Source: a bacterium (GTDB lineage Bacteria; Myxococcota_A; Polyangia; Nannocystales; Nannocystaceae). Taken from it: a stretch of DNA of 38,134 nucleotides. Position numbers and translations under genes: made by a program. The notes beneath the pieces are model-generated. The model saw nothing but the letters and a program-made list of their open reading frames with translations. It had not been told where the DNA came from and ran no database searches. Shown here in pieces: positions 23,516 to 31,607 of the stretch. The DNA is taken from the NCBI GenBank assembly GCA_024742475.1, contig JANSYI010000054.1, positions 1 through 38,134 on the forward strand, read 5' to 3'. Numbering within the stretch: the first letter of the stretch is position 1; the number at the start of each line of letters is the position of its first letter.

Positions 23516-24595
23516 GTGGATGCATCTCCCGTTCGCGTGTTCCTCGTCGAGGATGATCAGGACTTCGCAAAGCTCATCGAGCTTCGAGCGGCGAAGCAGA
23601 AGGAATGGGTCCTCGTTGGATCTGCCACGACGCTGGCGGGCGCCCTCGAGGCCATCGAGGACGCACGGCCCGATGTGGTGTTGCTCGACCTGGGGCTTCC
23701 CGATTCGCAGGGGAACGCGACCGTGGACGCGATCCTGCGGCGCTATGATCCGATGGCGGTCGTGGTGCTCACGGGCTCGGAGCGCGAGCGAGCGGCCGCG
23801 GAGGCGCTTCGTGCGGGTGCGCAGGACTTCTTGGACAAGTCCGATGTCAGCCCCCCCGTCTTGGCACGCGCCGTTCGATACGCGCGCGAGCGTGCCCACT
23901 ACTCGGCCACCATCGCCCAGCAGAAGCGCGAGTTGGCCGCGTTCGTCGACCACGCCGCGCATGACCTTCAGGCGCCGGTGCGGTCGATGAGCATCTTCGC
24001 CGACATGCTCGCGCAGGACATGGGCCCGCGCCTGTCCGGGGAAGAGGCGACGATCTTGGGGCACATCGTCACGGGCGCGGGGCGGATGCGTACGCTGATC
24101 TCCGACCTCGTCGCTTTCATTCGATCCGGGCAGGACGAGCCGATGGGTCCGCTCGACCTGCAGGCGATCGCCCTGGAGCTTCGCGGCGAGTTCGAGGCCG
24201 AGCTCGAAGAGACGGGCGTCACGCTCGAGATCGGCTCGCTCCCCGTCGCCTACGGTCAGCTCATCCCGGTTCGGCTCGCGCTACGCTGCGTGATCAGCAA
24301 CGCGATCAAGTTTCGGGCGGAGCAGGCTCCCACGGTGCGGGTCACGGGCTCGACGCGCGGTGATCGGACCGTCGTCGAAGTCGCCGACAACGGTATCGGT
24401 ATCCCCGAGAGCGCCATCGGCAGCGTCCGAGAGGCGTTCACGCGGGTCCACGGCGTCGGGGGCTACACCGGGAGCGGGCTGGGCCTCACGCTCGCGGACC
24501 GCGTCGTTCGTCGGCACGCAGGCACCCTCGAGATCGAGTCGCAGCTGCGCGAGGGGACGACCGTGCGGTTCGACCTGCCTACGGCAGCGCCGTGA
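23516..24595 (+). CDS. hybrid receiver-histidine kinase (REC then HisKA-HATPase)
   Basis: Predicted 359-residue soluble protein, the second receiver-first kinase in the window. The receiver (about 6-125) has VEDD (11-14), Asp58 in LLDLGLP, Thr86 and Lys108. The H-box is DHAAHDLQAPVRSM, with His149 as the phospho-acceptor, of the HDLQxP type seen in phytochrome-like kinases. The HATPase shows SNAIKF (Asn262), DNGIGIP (291-297) and GSGLGLTL (319-326). It has no membrane or sensor domain, so its input is presumably phosphorylation of Asp58. Its 3' end overlaps that of the convergent response-regulator gene by 17 bp; the two could be a functional pair. Confidence 0.93.
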   Translation: MDASPVRVFLVEDDQDFAKLIELRAAKQKEWVLVGSATTLAGALEAIEDARPDVVLLDLGLPDSQGNATVDAILRRYDPMAVVVLTGSERERAAAEALRAGAQDFLDKSDVSPPVLARAVRYARERAHYSATIAQQKRELAAFVDHAAHDLQAPVRSMSIFADMLAQDMGPRLSGEEATILGHIVTGAGRMRTLISDLVAFIRSGQDEPMGPLDLQAIALELRGEFEAELEETGVTLEIGSLPVAYGQLIPVRLALRCVISNAIKFRAEQAPTVRVTGSTRGDRTVVEVADNGIGIPESAIGSVREAFTRVHGVGGYTGSGLGLTLADRVVRRHAGTLEIESQLREGTTVRFDLPTAAP

Positions 24596-25223
24596 CCTGC
24601 GACCAATACACCTCGAGCTGGTTGGCCACGCGGCGGTAGTCGGAGAGGTTGTTCGGCTTGCGAATGAACGAGACCGCGTGCGTCTGGAACGCGAGCGACG
24701 GCGCATCACGACGCGTGGTGCCCGAGAGCACGACCACCGGCGTGGCCTGCAGCTCGGGGATTTCCTTGAGCTCGCGCAACACCTCGAAGCCGTTGCGCCT
24801 GGGGAGGTCGAGGTCGAGCAGAACGAGGTCGGGGCGTTCGACCTCCTCGAACGGGGGCTCCTGCTTCAAGAAGGCCAGCGCCTCCACGCCATCCTTGACG
24901 ATCCCCACGATCTCGAAGCGTCGCTGCCGGACCAGGGCCCGGCGGGTGAGCTCGACGTCGGCGGGGTTGTCCTCGACGAGCAGGACGCGGATCCGGGGCG
25001 TGAGGACCTTGAGCGCCTGTCCGCCTTCGAGCTGCGCTTTGACGATGAACTCCGCCAGTTGGTCGGAGGTGAGGGCGTAGCGCTCCCGGAGCGCGACCAC
25101 GATCCGCCGCGCGTGTACGGCCGGCGACTCTCCTGGTTCGGGAGCGAGAGACTCCCGCAACGCTGGCAGGTCTCGACTTGGGAGGACACCTGCGCGGCAG
25201 AGGAGGTCGAAGATCGAGTCCAT
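24579..25223 (-). CDS. response regulator with N-terminal helical domain
   Basis: Predicted 214-residue regulator with no DNA-binding domain. Residues 1-75 are a helical segment (MDSIFDLLCRAGVLPSRDL; then YALTSDQLAEFIVKAQL) that I do not recognise. Residues 78-210 are a receiver of the Rcp1/CheY-like type: VEDNPAD (83-89), phospho-acceptor Asp137 in LLDLDLP, SGTT (167-170) and Lys189 in FIRKPNN. Such stand-alone receivers pass phosphate between kinases, often phytochrome-type ones, which fits the convergent HDLQxP kinase next door. It starts 18 bp after the stop of the selenoprotein-like gene on the same strand and may be co-transcribed with it. Confidence 0.88.
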   Translation of the reverse strand: MDSIFDLLCRAGVLPSRDLPALRESLAPEPGESPAVHARRIVVALRERYALTSDQLAEFIVKAQLEGGQALKVLTPRIRVLLVEDNPADVELTRRALVRQRRFEIVGIVKDGVEALAFLKQEPPFEEVERPDLVLLDLDLPRRNGFEVLRELKEIPELQATPVVVLSGTTRRDAPSLAFQTHAVSFIRKPNNLSDYRRVANQLEVYWSQVTALP

Positions 25224-25241
25224 GGAGGAGTGGAGCCGATG

Positions 25242-25787
25242 CTACCCCGAACCCGGTGGACGCAGGGCGGCCAGAATCGGACCCATCTGCGCGTGATCCC
25301 CGGCGGCCGAGTCGGCATGCTCGAACAACACCGTGCCGTCGGTGTCGAGCACGAGGACTCCCCCGAGCTGAAACGCGTCCCCTTGGGTGCGCCCCTGGCG
25401 AAAGCCCCCCTTCATCGCGCGTACGCTCGCCTTGAGGGTCGTCCCCAGCCCCTTGATTGCCGACCCCAGCGGCCGGCGCCACCCCGCCGCCTGGTAGCTC
25501 TTGCGCCCAGGATCGGTGAACAGACGTACGCCGACATCGAACGTCTCGGCGAAATCTCGCGCCATCACGCTCGTACCGTTGCCGATGACCGCCACGGTGG
25601 CGCCGCGCGCTTCGATCTCTGCGCGGCGTTCGGTGATGCGAGCGACCTGCTCGCGACAAAACAGTCAGCCGTAGTGGCGCAACCACACCAAGACGGCCGG
25701 CTGCTCCGCCCAGAGCGTACCGAGCGTGACGGGCTCGTCCGAGAGGTTGAGCACCGTGGTTTCGGCGAGCGCGTCGTGGACCTTCAT
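25242..25787 (-). CDS. peroxiredoxin-like selenoprotein (in-frame TGA = Sec41)
   Basis: Read through one TGA (25665-25667) this is a 181-residue thioredoxin-fold protein of the AhpC-TSA_2/PRXL2 (FAM213-like) type, a probable thiol/selenol antioxidant oxidoreductase of the cytosol. Residues 1-40 end in AVLVWLRHYG; the next codons read U-L-F-C-REQVARITERRAEI. Homologues carry a CxxC redox motif in HxGCxFCREQ, so the TGA replaces exactly the first redox Cys (UxxC, Cys44). The frame stays open on both sides with family-like sequence (VAVIGNGT, LFTDPGRKSYQAAGW, LGGVLVLDTDGTVLFEHAD). A SECIS-like hairpin follows the TGA. A TACATT box lies 8 bp before the ATG. The alternative is a pseudogene with a TGC-to-TGA change. 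selA, selB, selC and selD are not in this window. Confidence 0.82.
25638..25654 (-). promoter_or_regulatory. bacterial SECIS-like hairpin after the Sec TGA
   Basis: On the coding (minus) strand, 10 bases after the TGA, the sequence GCGAGC-AGGTC-GCTCGC forms a perfect 6-bp stem with a 5-nt loop, extendable by U-A and G-U pairs past a bulged C. The apical loop contains GGU, as in the fdhF-type SECIS recognised by SelB, and starts 16 nt after the TGA, close to the usual distance for bacterial elements. The same bases encode the family motif REQVAR, so part of the sequence is constrained by protein. Confidence 0.75.
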
Positions 25788-25795
25788 CGAGCGAA

Positions 25796-25801
25796 AATGT
25801 A
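25796..25801 (-). promoter_or_regulatory. extended -10 box for the selenoprotein gene (leaderless)
   Basis: TG-C-TACATT-TTCGCTCG-ATG on the minus strand: an extended -10 element ending 8 bp before the ATG at 25787. It shares a 103-bp divergent gap with the promoter at 25878. Confidence 0.5.
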
Positions 25802-25877
25802 GCAGGCAGTCCAACGGCCGCGACGCAGCCTCACCTGCGTATCTGCGGCTTGCTGGACGACCAGACGGCGGCGCGTC

Positions 25878-25883
25878 TATCGT
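25878..25883 (+). promoter_or_regulatory. -10 box for the 25891 lipoprotein gene (leaderless)
   Basis: TATCGT-CCCTTCG-ATG, 7 bp gap, in the same divergent region as the selenoprotein promoter. Confidence 0.5.
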
Positions 25884-25890
25884 CCCTTCG

Positions 25891-26262
25891 ATGCGCGCTG
25901 CGCTCTGTCTCTGGCTTCTGTCGTGTGTCGTGGGTTGTAGCAAGGCCAACCGTCCCTCCAAAGGGCTCGCGGCGCGGGAGGTTGGGTGTCGAAAGAGCGG
26001 CGTCGAACGCTCCGAGCCGATCGAGACGACGTGGACCGGCGAGGACGGCGTGCTTCACGTCCGGTATCGGGTGGGCATCGGGTGCTCCAAGCCCAAGTCC
26101 TCGGACGTCGTGGCGACCGACCTGTGGCAGGAGTGCGCGTGGGTGAACGAGCGGTGGCGCTGTGGCGCGTGGCAGAGCGGGCCGGTCTCAGGCGGCCCGC
26201 GTGAAGACGCCCCGGCGACGATCTATCTCGACTCGACCCAGCGCGGGTTCATCGACCAATGA
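25891..26262 (+). CDS. small lipoprotein, unknown function
   Basis: Predicted 123-residue lipoprotein: MRAALCLWLLSCVVGC puts the lipid on Cys16. The mature part (about 105 residues) has four further cysteines (GCRKSG, GIGCSKP, WQECAWV, WRCGAW), probably two disulfides, and a compact beta-rich pattern (GVLHVRYRVGIGC, ECAWVNERWRCGAW, ATIYLDSTQRGFI). It has no Ser/Thr stalk, unlike the other lipoproteins here. It is divergent from the selenoprotein gene, which may hint at shared redox regulation but proves nothing. The 3' end overlaps the convergent MBL-fold gene by 14 bp. Confidence 0.75.
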   Translation: MRAALCLWLLSCVVGCSKANRPSKGLAAREVGCRKSGVERSEPIETTWTGEDGVLHVRYRVGIGCSKPKSSDVVATDLWQECAWVNERWRCGAWQSGPVSGGPREDAPATIYLDSTQRGFIDQ

Positions 26263-27607
26263 CCTGTTCGATTTCCCAGGCGACTGCGCGTTCGAACGAT
26301 CGCTCGTACGGCAGCGCGTAGTAGAGGAAGATGGGCGCGAGCGGGAGCGTGCGCACCGTGCCGTTGAAGGGAGCGTACGCTCGGACCTGCGAACGCAAAG
26401 CTCCGGCGAGCAGCACGTCACCCCAGCCACGCCGGCCGGCGATGACCTCCCAAAGCAGCGAGCCCGCGACCAATACGATCGCGTCCCAGTCCGGCGCAGA
26501 CGCTCGCTCGACGGACGCACCGTCTCGTCCGACCACGATCGTGAACGCGTCGAGCGCGTCTTCGAACTGCGCCTCGAGGACGAACTTCAGCGGGCTCTCG
26601 ATGCCGAGCCCCGGGTACACCTCCACGAGCGCAGGCACCAGGTCCTCCTCGACCCAGGCGGCCACTGCGGGACGCGTCGTGCCCTCGGGATGCCCGTTGG
26701 GGTTGGCATCGCGCAGGGGCGGAATGGCCAGGGGTCGATAACGCCGAGGATCGGTCGCGTCATCGCGATGGGCGACCAAGTGCGACCCTCCGTGGGGATC
26801 GAAGTCGACCTCCCCATCGTCGAGCAGATACTGCGCGCCGAGCAGCGCCGGAAAACCGTCGATGTCCGCCTCGAAGTTGGCCATGTCTTGCAAGAAGCGC
26901 TGCGGCGACACGGGATAGACGATGGAGTCGAGCCATCCAAACGCGGGCACGTGAGACGCTCCGCACGCGTTGGGGACGATGGCGGTGGCGCCCGTTGCGA
27001 CGACCTGCTCGAGCAAGTCCGCGTAGGTGTCGTAGGGAAACGCGATGTGTCGTCCGAGCTGCGCGGCGATCTCGTGCATGGGCTGCCATCGAACGAGCGC
27101 GAGGTCGATGCCCGGCCGCCCGAGACGTGCGCACCCTTGGGCCGCAACGGCTCGGACGTGCGCGGCGTCTCGCAACACCGTGTCCACCTGGTTCCAGACG
27201 GCGCCATCGTCCGTCGCGACGATCAACCCCCACTCGTCCTTGGCCAACGAGACGGTGGCGGTCAAGCGGACGCCGGGCAGCGCTACGACATCGCCCGCGA
27301 CGAGCGAGCGGGTGTCTTCGAAACCCAGCGCTCGGGCCGTGCGCAGCACGAGGGGGTCGGGGGAGAACAGAGGGACGTCGGGGTAGCGCTGGGCGAGCTG
27401 GTGCAGGCTGGGCACGTCGAAGTGGTCGGGGTGCCGGTGGCTGACCAACACGGCGGTGGGGCGCAGGCGGCCCTCGTGCAGCGAGCGGCGCGGGACCGTC
27501 TGGAACACGCCGCAGTGGTGCGTGTCGGCGAGCAGAGGATCGAAGAGCAAGCGCTCCTGCGCCGCTTCGGCCAGCCACATCGCGTGTCCAAGATGGGTCC
27601 ACCGCAT
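26249..27607 (-). CDS. metallo-beta-lactamase-fold hydrolase
   Basis: Predicted 452-residue cytoplasmic protein. The N-terminal half is a metallo-beta-lactamase fold of the UlaG/RomA-like branch: WTHLGHAMWLAE (3-14), LLFDP (20-24), the metal-binding HRHPDH (57-62), LFSPDPLVLRTARALGF and later VATDDGAVWNQVDTVL. The C-terminal 200 residues (PEGTTRPAVAAWVEEDLVPAL; WDAIVLVAGSLLWEVIAG) are extra to the lactamase core and unrecognised; they may bind a lipid or oligomerise. Substrates of this branch are varied (sugar lactones, phospholipids). The start is fixed by a TAGCGT box 6 bp before the ATG. It is divergent from the kinase-TPR gene across 71 bp. Confidence 0.85.
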   Translation of the reverse strand: MRWTHLGHAMWLAEAAQERLLFDPLLADTHHCGVFQTVPRRSLHEGRLRPTAVLVSHRHPDHFDVPSLHQLAQRYPDVPLFSPDPLVLRTARALGFEDTRSLVAGDVVALPGVRLTATVSLAKDEWGLIVATDDGAVWNQVDTVLRDAAHVRAVAAQGCARLGRPGIDLALVRWQPMHEIAAQLGRHIAFPYDTYADLLEQVVATGATAIVPNACGASHVPAFGWLDSIVYPVSPQRFLQDMANFEADIDGFPALLGAQYLLDDGEVDFDPHGGSHLVAHRDDATDPRRYRPLAIPPLRDANPNGHPEGTTRPAVAAWVEEDLVPALVEVYPGLGIESPLKFVLEAQFEDALDAFTIVVGRDGASVERASAPDWDAIVLVAGSLLWEVIAGRRGWGDVLLAGALRSQVRAYAPFNGTVRTLPLAPIFLYYALPYERSFERAVAWEIEQVIGR

Positions 27608-27613
27608 GAGCGC

Positions 27614-27619
27614 ACGCTA
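27614..27619 (-). promoter_or_regulatory. extended -10 box for the MBL-fold gene (leaderless)
   Basis: TG-G-TAGCGT-GCGCTC-ATG on the minus strand, 6 bp gap; same hexamer as at 1375. Confidence 0.55.
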
Positions 27620-27678
27620 CCAGGCGCTGCGCTGGACCCTGGATGGAAACGGCGACGTGGTAGGAATTCGTCCTCCCC

Positions 27679-30645
27679 ATGAGCGTCGACGACCCCGCTG
27701 CGACCGCACCACTCGAGGCTGCCACGGGCCCCGCGCCCGAGGATGGCTCGGCACGGGCCGGCGCGCTCATCGGCCGCTACCTCAAGCTCGATCGGCTCGG
27801 TCGCGGCGGAGGCGGTGAGGTCTTCTCGGCGTTCGACCCCGTGCTCGACCGCAAGGTCGCAATCAAGCTGCTGCACGGAAGCCACGAGACCAAGCCTGCG
27901 CTCATCCGCGAGGGCAGGATGCTGGCAAAGGTCAGCCACCCCAACGTCGTCGAGGTGTACGAGGTCGGCTTTCACGAGGACCAGCCCTACATGGCCATGG
28001 AGCTCGCGAGCGGCGGTGACCTCGGGCGATTCGCGAAGACGCAGCGAGCCTCGGGCGACGTCGCCTCCATCATGTCTGCCTTGCTCGAAGTCTGCGAGGG
28101 CGTGATCGCCGCGCACGACGCCGGCATCGTGCACGGCGACATCAAGCCGGCCAACGTGCTCAGGAGCGACGGTGGGGTGTTCAAGGTGTCGGACTTCGGC
28201 ATCGCGCAACTGCAGTCGGTCGATGCGGCCGACGCTGCGGGCCGCCCCGCGGGCACGTCGGCCTTCATGGCGCCCGAGCAGCACGCCGGCGCGAAGGTCG
28301 ACGAGCGATGCGACCAGTACGCGTTCTGCGTGACGGCGTGGCTCGTGCTCACCGGGTCGCTCCCATTCTCGCGGGACAACGCGTCAGTCTCCACCGAGGG
28401 GGTCTCTCCCTCTGCGACGGGTCCGCTCGATGACATCGAGACGTACAAGCGCGAGGGTCCGCCTGCGTGGCCCGGGGTGCGCGGCGTCTCGGGTTCGGTC
28501 GCCGACGCGCTTCGGCGCGGCCTGTCTCCGGCGCCGGCCGAGCGCTGGCCCTCGATGCTCGCGCTCGCCGAACAGCTCCGGCCAAACCTCGCCAAGGCTC
28601 GGTTGCAACGCGTCGGCGCGTCGTTGTTGGGCGTCGGCGTGGTTGCGGCTGGCGTCTTGGGCTACGCCGAGTACGAGGAGCGTCGCGCGGCCGCGCGCTG
28701 TCGGGATGCTGGGCGAGCGCTTCACGAGACGTGGAACGAGGAGAGCGCGGCGACGGTTCGGGACGCGCTGACCTCGACCGGTTCTTCGTACGGCGAGTCC
28801 ACCGCGGACCGGGTCGTCCCTCGACTCGACGCATGGGAGGAGCGTTGGGCCGCCGTGCGCACTCAGACCTGCCTGGCCCACGCGGTCGAGGAGACGTGGG
28901 ACGAGGACACGGCGGCTCGGGCCGACTGGTGTCTGCAGGAGCGCAAGCTCGACTTCGACGCGGTCGTGCAGCGGCTTGCGGCACCCGAGGCCGAAGCGCT
29001 CAACGGTGCCGTCGCGATGACGGCGTCGCTTCCGTCGCCGGACGTGTGCGCAGACGCGTTCAGCCTTGCCCGCCGTCCGGCGCCTCCACAGGGGTCCGAG
29101 CGGGAGGACCAACAGGCGTTTCGTGCTGCGCTGGCGCGGGCGGAGGCGTTGGACAGCACGGGCAGCTATGCCGAGGGGCTCGAAGCCATCGAAGCCGCCA
29201 AGACGTCGCTGGCCGACGCCGACTCGCCGCTGCTCGCGGCCGCGCTGGTGACAGAGGGCAACCTTCACGCGCATGCGGGCGCGTACGCCGAGTCCGAGGC
29301 CGCCTCGCTGCGCGCCTACTCCCTCGCCGCGCAGAATGAAGACTGGACCACCGCGGCGCTCGCCGCCGAGTCCCTGATCTTCGTGCTCGGGGCCAAGCTC
29401 GACCGTCCGGCCGAAGGCGCGGCTTGGGCCACGCACGCGGAGATCGCCGCGGCGCTCGGCGGCGATCCCCTCCGGCTTCACGAGGCGGGTCGCACGTCGA
29501 ACCTCGCGGTCGTCGAGCGAGCGCTCGGCCACTACGACGAGGCGATCGCCCTTCACGAGCGCGCGCTCGATGCGGGCTCGGAATCGCTGGGTGCGGATCA
29601 CCCCGAGCGGGCGAGCACGATGGGCAACCTCGGCGCGGTCTACATGGAAAAGGGCGAGGTCGATGCGGCGCTGGAACTCTTCGAGGAGGCCGCCGAGCTG
29701 CGCAAGCGGGCGCTGGGGGCCTTGCATCCGTCCTCGTTGTCCTCGCTGTCCAACTTCGCGGCGGGCTTGGCCAAGAGCGGGCAGCTCGCGCGCTCCAAGC
29801 AGATCTTCGAGACGGTGCTCGAGCGCCGGGAGCAGGCACTCGGACCCGAGCATCCCGACGTCGCGCAAGTGCTCGACAACACGGCGGCGGTGTCCAACAT
29901 GCTCGGCGACAGCAAGTCGGCCGAGGCGCTCTTGCAGCGCTCGCTCGCAATCAAGACCAAGACCGTCCCGGGCACCATGGCCGAGGCGGAGACGCTCTCC
30001 CATCTCGCGACCGCGAAGTCGGCCAACGGCGACACGGAAGCGGCGGTCGAGCTGCTCGAGCGCTGCCTCGAGATCCGCGAGAAGGTCCGGGGCCCAGAGC
30101 ATGCTTCGGTGGGCGAGGCGCTGATCAACCTGGGCACCGAGTATTTCATTCTCGGAGATCTCGAGCGCGCCGAAGCCATGTTCGGCAGAGCAAAGACGAT
30201 CTACGCCGAAGCGCTCGGCACCTCGCACTTCGGCTACGGCGCGGCGCTGAACAACCTTGGAGACGTGGCGCTCGAATCGGGTCGATACGCCGAGGCGGTC
30301 GAGCTCTACGAACAGTCCTACGCGATCTGGAAGGATTCGCTCGGCCCCAACCATCCGCACACCGCGACGGCGCTGGCCCACGCGGGCGATGCGTGGCTGC
30401 GCGATGGGCGTCCGAGCAAGGCTCGTCCGCTCCTCGAGCAGGCGATCGCCGCGTTCGAAGCAGGAGAGGGGACGCAAGAGCAAGAAGCCACCACCCGGTT
30501 CGATCTCGCCCAGCTGCTCGAGGCGGCCGGAGAGCACGAGGAGGCGACGGCATCCGCGAAGGAGGCGCGTGCCGTGCTGGTCGAGATCGGGGGTGGCCGA
30601 ATGCTGCACCCCGCCGACATCGACGCGTGGCTCGAAGCGCGCTGA
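27679..30645 (+). CDS. Ser/Thr protein kinase fused to TPR repeats
   Basis: Predicted 988-residue kinase. The kinase domain spans about 34-302: glycine loop GRGGGGEVF (41-49), VAIK (Lys63), HGDIKPANV (152-160), DFG (172-174), APE (198-200). The Arg of HRD is replaced by Gly (HGD), so it is a non-RD kinase and may not need activation-loop phosphorylation. A hydrophobic segment (about 312-330) is a possible membrane helix. Residues about 490-970 are kinesin-light-chain-style TPRs (EAIALHERALDAG, EYFILGDLERAEAMFGRA, EAVELYEQSYAIWKDSLG). This architecture is common in myxobacteria, where the TPR part recruits partners or substrates. The ATG lies 71 bp from the divergent MBL gene; TAGGAA, 12 bp upstream, is only a weak -10 candidate. 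Confidence 0.93.
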   Translation: MSVDDPAATAPLEAATGPAPEDGSARAGALIGRYLKLDRLGRGGGGEVFSAFDPVLDRKVAIKLLHGSHETKPALIREGRMLAKVSHPNVVEVYEVGFHEDQPYMAMELASGGDLGRFAKTQRASGDVASIMSALLEVCEGVIAAHDAGIVHGDIKPANVLRSDGGVFKVSDFGIAQLQSVDAADAAGRPAGTSAFMAPEQHAGAKVDERCDQYAFCVTAWLVLTGSLPFSRDNASVSTEGVSPSATGPLDDIETYKREGPPAWPGVRGVSGSVADALRRGLSPAPAERWPSMLALAEQLRPNLAKARLQRVGASLLGVGVVAAGVLGYAEYEERRAAARCRDAGRALHETWNEESAATVRDALTSTGSSYGESTADRVVPRLDAWEERWAAVRTQTCLAHAVEETWDEDTAARADWCLQERKLDFDAVVQRLAAPEAEALNGAVAMTASLPSPDVCADAFSLARRPAPPQGSEREDQQAFRAALARAEALDSTGSYAEGLEAIEAAKTSLADADSPLLAAALVTEGNLHAHAGAYAESEAASLRAYSLAAQNEDWTTAALAAESLIFVLGAKLDRPAEGAAWATHAEIAAALGGDPLRLHEAGRTSNLAVVERALGHYDEAIALHERALDAGSESLGADHPERASTMGNLGAVYMEKGEVDAALELFEEAAELRKRALGALHPSSLSSLSNFAAGLAKSGQLARSKQIFETVLERREQALGPEHPDVAQVLDNTAAVSNMLGDSKSAEALLQRSLAIKTKTVPGTMAEAETLSHLATAKSANGDTEAAVELLERCLEIREKVRGPEHASVGEALINLGTEYFILGDLERAEAMFGRAKTIYAEALGTSHFGYGAALNNLGDVALESGRYAEAVELYEQSYAIWKDSLGPNHPHTATALAHAGDAWLRDGRPSKARPLLEQAIAAFEAGEGTQEQEATTRFDLAQLLEAAGEHEEATASAKEARAVLVEIGGGRMLHPADIDAWLEAR

Positions 30646-30661
30646 GTCCCCTGAACCTGCC

Positions 30662-30674
30662 TACCTCGGAGGTA
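30662..30674. promoter_or_regulatory. 13-bp palindromic operator touching the 30675 start
   Basis: TACCTC-G-GAGGTA is a perfect inverted repeat ending on the base before the ATG at 30675. Its left arm TACCTC is at the spacing (7 bp to ATG) of the -10 boxes of the leaderless genes here, so a bound repressor would cover the promoter. The regulator at 31604, in the same operon, is the natural candidate to bind it. Confidence 0.5.
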
Positions 30675-31607
30675 ATGGCCTCGGTCGGGCCCGGCGCGCA
30701 CGCTGGGAGCATGCAAACGCCACTGGAGATGTTCCGCGCTGCCCCAGTGCAGCACCTCGCACTCGACTCGGCGCAGGTCGCCTACCGGGTGTTCGGCTCC
30801 GGGCCTGCGCTCGTGTTCGTGCACGGCTGGCCGATGAGTGGGGTCACGTTTCGTGGCCTCGTCGCCGAGCTGAAGCAGCACTTCACCTGCTACGTGCCAG
30901 ACCTGCCTGGCGCGGGCGACTCGCCGCTCGATCCGACGATGAAAGACCTCTTCCGTGACGGCGCGCGGAGCATCGGTGCGCTGGTCGATCGCCTCGGCCT
31001 CGATCGCTTCGGACTCATCGGCTTCGACTCGGGGGGAGCGATCGCCCGAATCGTCGCGGCCCAGCGGCCAGGGCGGGTCTTCGGCTTAGCGCTGACCAAC
31101 ACCGAGACGCCAGGACACAAGCTCCCGCTCATCAAGATGTTCCAGCGCGCCGCTTCGCTTCCGGGTGCGACGCTGGCCTTCAAGTGGATGCTCGGATCCA
31201 AGGCGTTTCTTCGCTCGAAGTTCGGCTTCAAGGGGGCATTCGCGAACCTCGACTTCGTCGAGGACCCAGAGTTTCGCGCGTCCACGCTCGTGCCGCTGCA
31301 ACGCGACCCGACGGGGGCGCTGCATTCGGTCAAACACGCCGACCTCGACATCGCCGACGAGCTCGATGCGATTCACGCCGAGATCGACGCGCCGCTTCTA
31401 TGCGTCTGGGGCGATCGCTGCGGCTTCTTCCCCCTCGAGAACGTCGAGGCCATGGTCCGCGGCTGGCCAATGCCTGCCCGCCTCGAGGTCGTGCCCGGCC
31501 ACAAGCTGCTCGTGCATGAGGAGCAGCCGCAGGCCGTGCTTCGTGCGATGCTTCCCTTCTTGCGGGAGCACGCGCCCCCGACCCTCTTGGAGGCCAACGC
31601 CGGGTGA
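30675..31607 (+). CDS. alpha/beta-hydrolase with Asp nucleophile
   Basis: Predicted 310-residue cytoplasmic hydrolase. The oxyanion motif is FVHGWPMSG (48-56) and the nucleophile elbow is GFDSGG with Asp118 in the place of Ser. That places it in the epoxide hydrolase/haloalkane dehalogenase branch of the fold, which works through an alkyl-enzyme ester. CVWGDRCGFFP carries the probable acid; PGHKLLVHEEQP the probable His. Substrate unknown. ATG 30675 directly follows the palindrome and gives a leaderless-type layout; ATG 30711 (MQTPLEMF) is an alternative start. It is coupled by a GTGA overlap to the MmyB-type regulator gene, a common pairing of a small-molecule enzyme with its ligand-sensing regulator. 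Confidence 0.88.
   Translation: MASVGPGAHAGSMQTPLEMFRAAPVQHLALDSAQVAYRVFGSGPALVFVHGWPMSGVTFRGLVAELKQHFTCYVPDLPGAGDSPLDPTMKDLFRDGARSIGALVDRLGLDRFGLIGFDSGGAIARIVAAQRPGRVFGLALTNTETPGHKLPLIKMFQRAASLPGATLAFKWMLGSKAFLRSKFGFKGAFANLDFVEDPEFRASTLVPLQRDPTGALHSVKHADLDIADELDAIHAEIDAPLLCVWGDRCGFFPLENVEAMVRGWPMPARLEVVPGHKLLVHEEQPQAVLRAMLPFLREHAPPTLLEANAG

Noticed and set aside
25242..25595. reading the downstream peroxiredoxin half as a separate gene starting MAVIGNGT
   Set aside because: The start would fall inside the thioredoxin fold and lose the active site. The frame continues unbroken upstream to the TGA and then into the N-terminal half.
28384..30609. 741-codon open frame on the minus strand
   Set aside because: It is antisense to the kinase-TPR gene, whose frame has full catalytic motifs. 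The antisense product has biased Arg/Gly/Leu composition and no motif.
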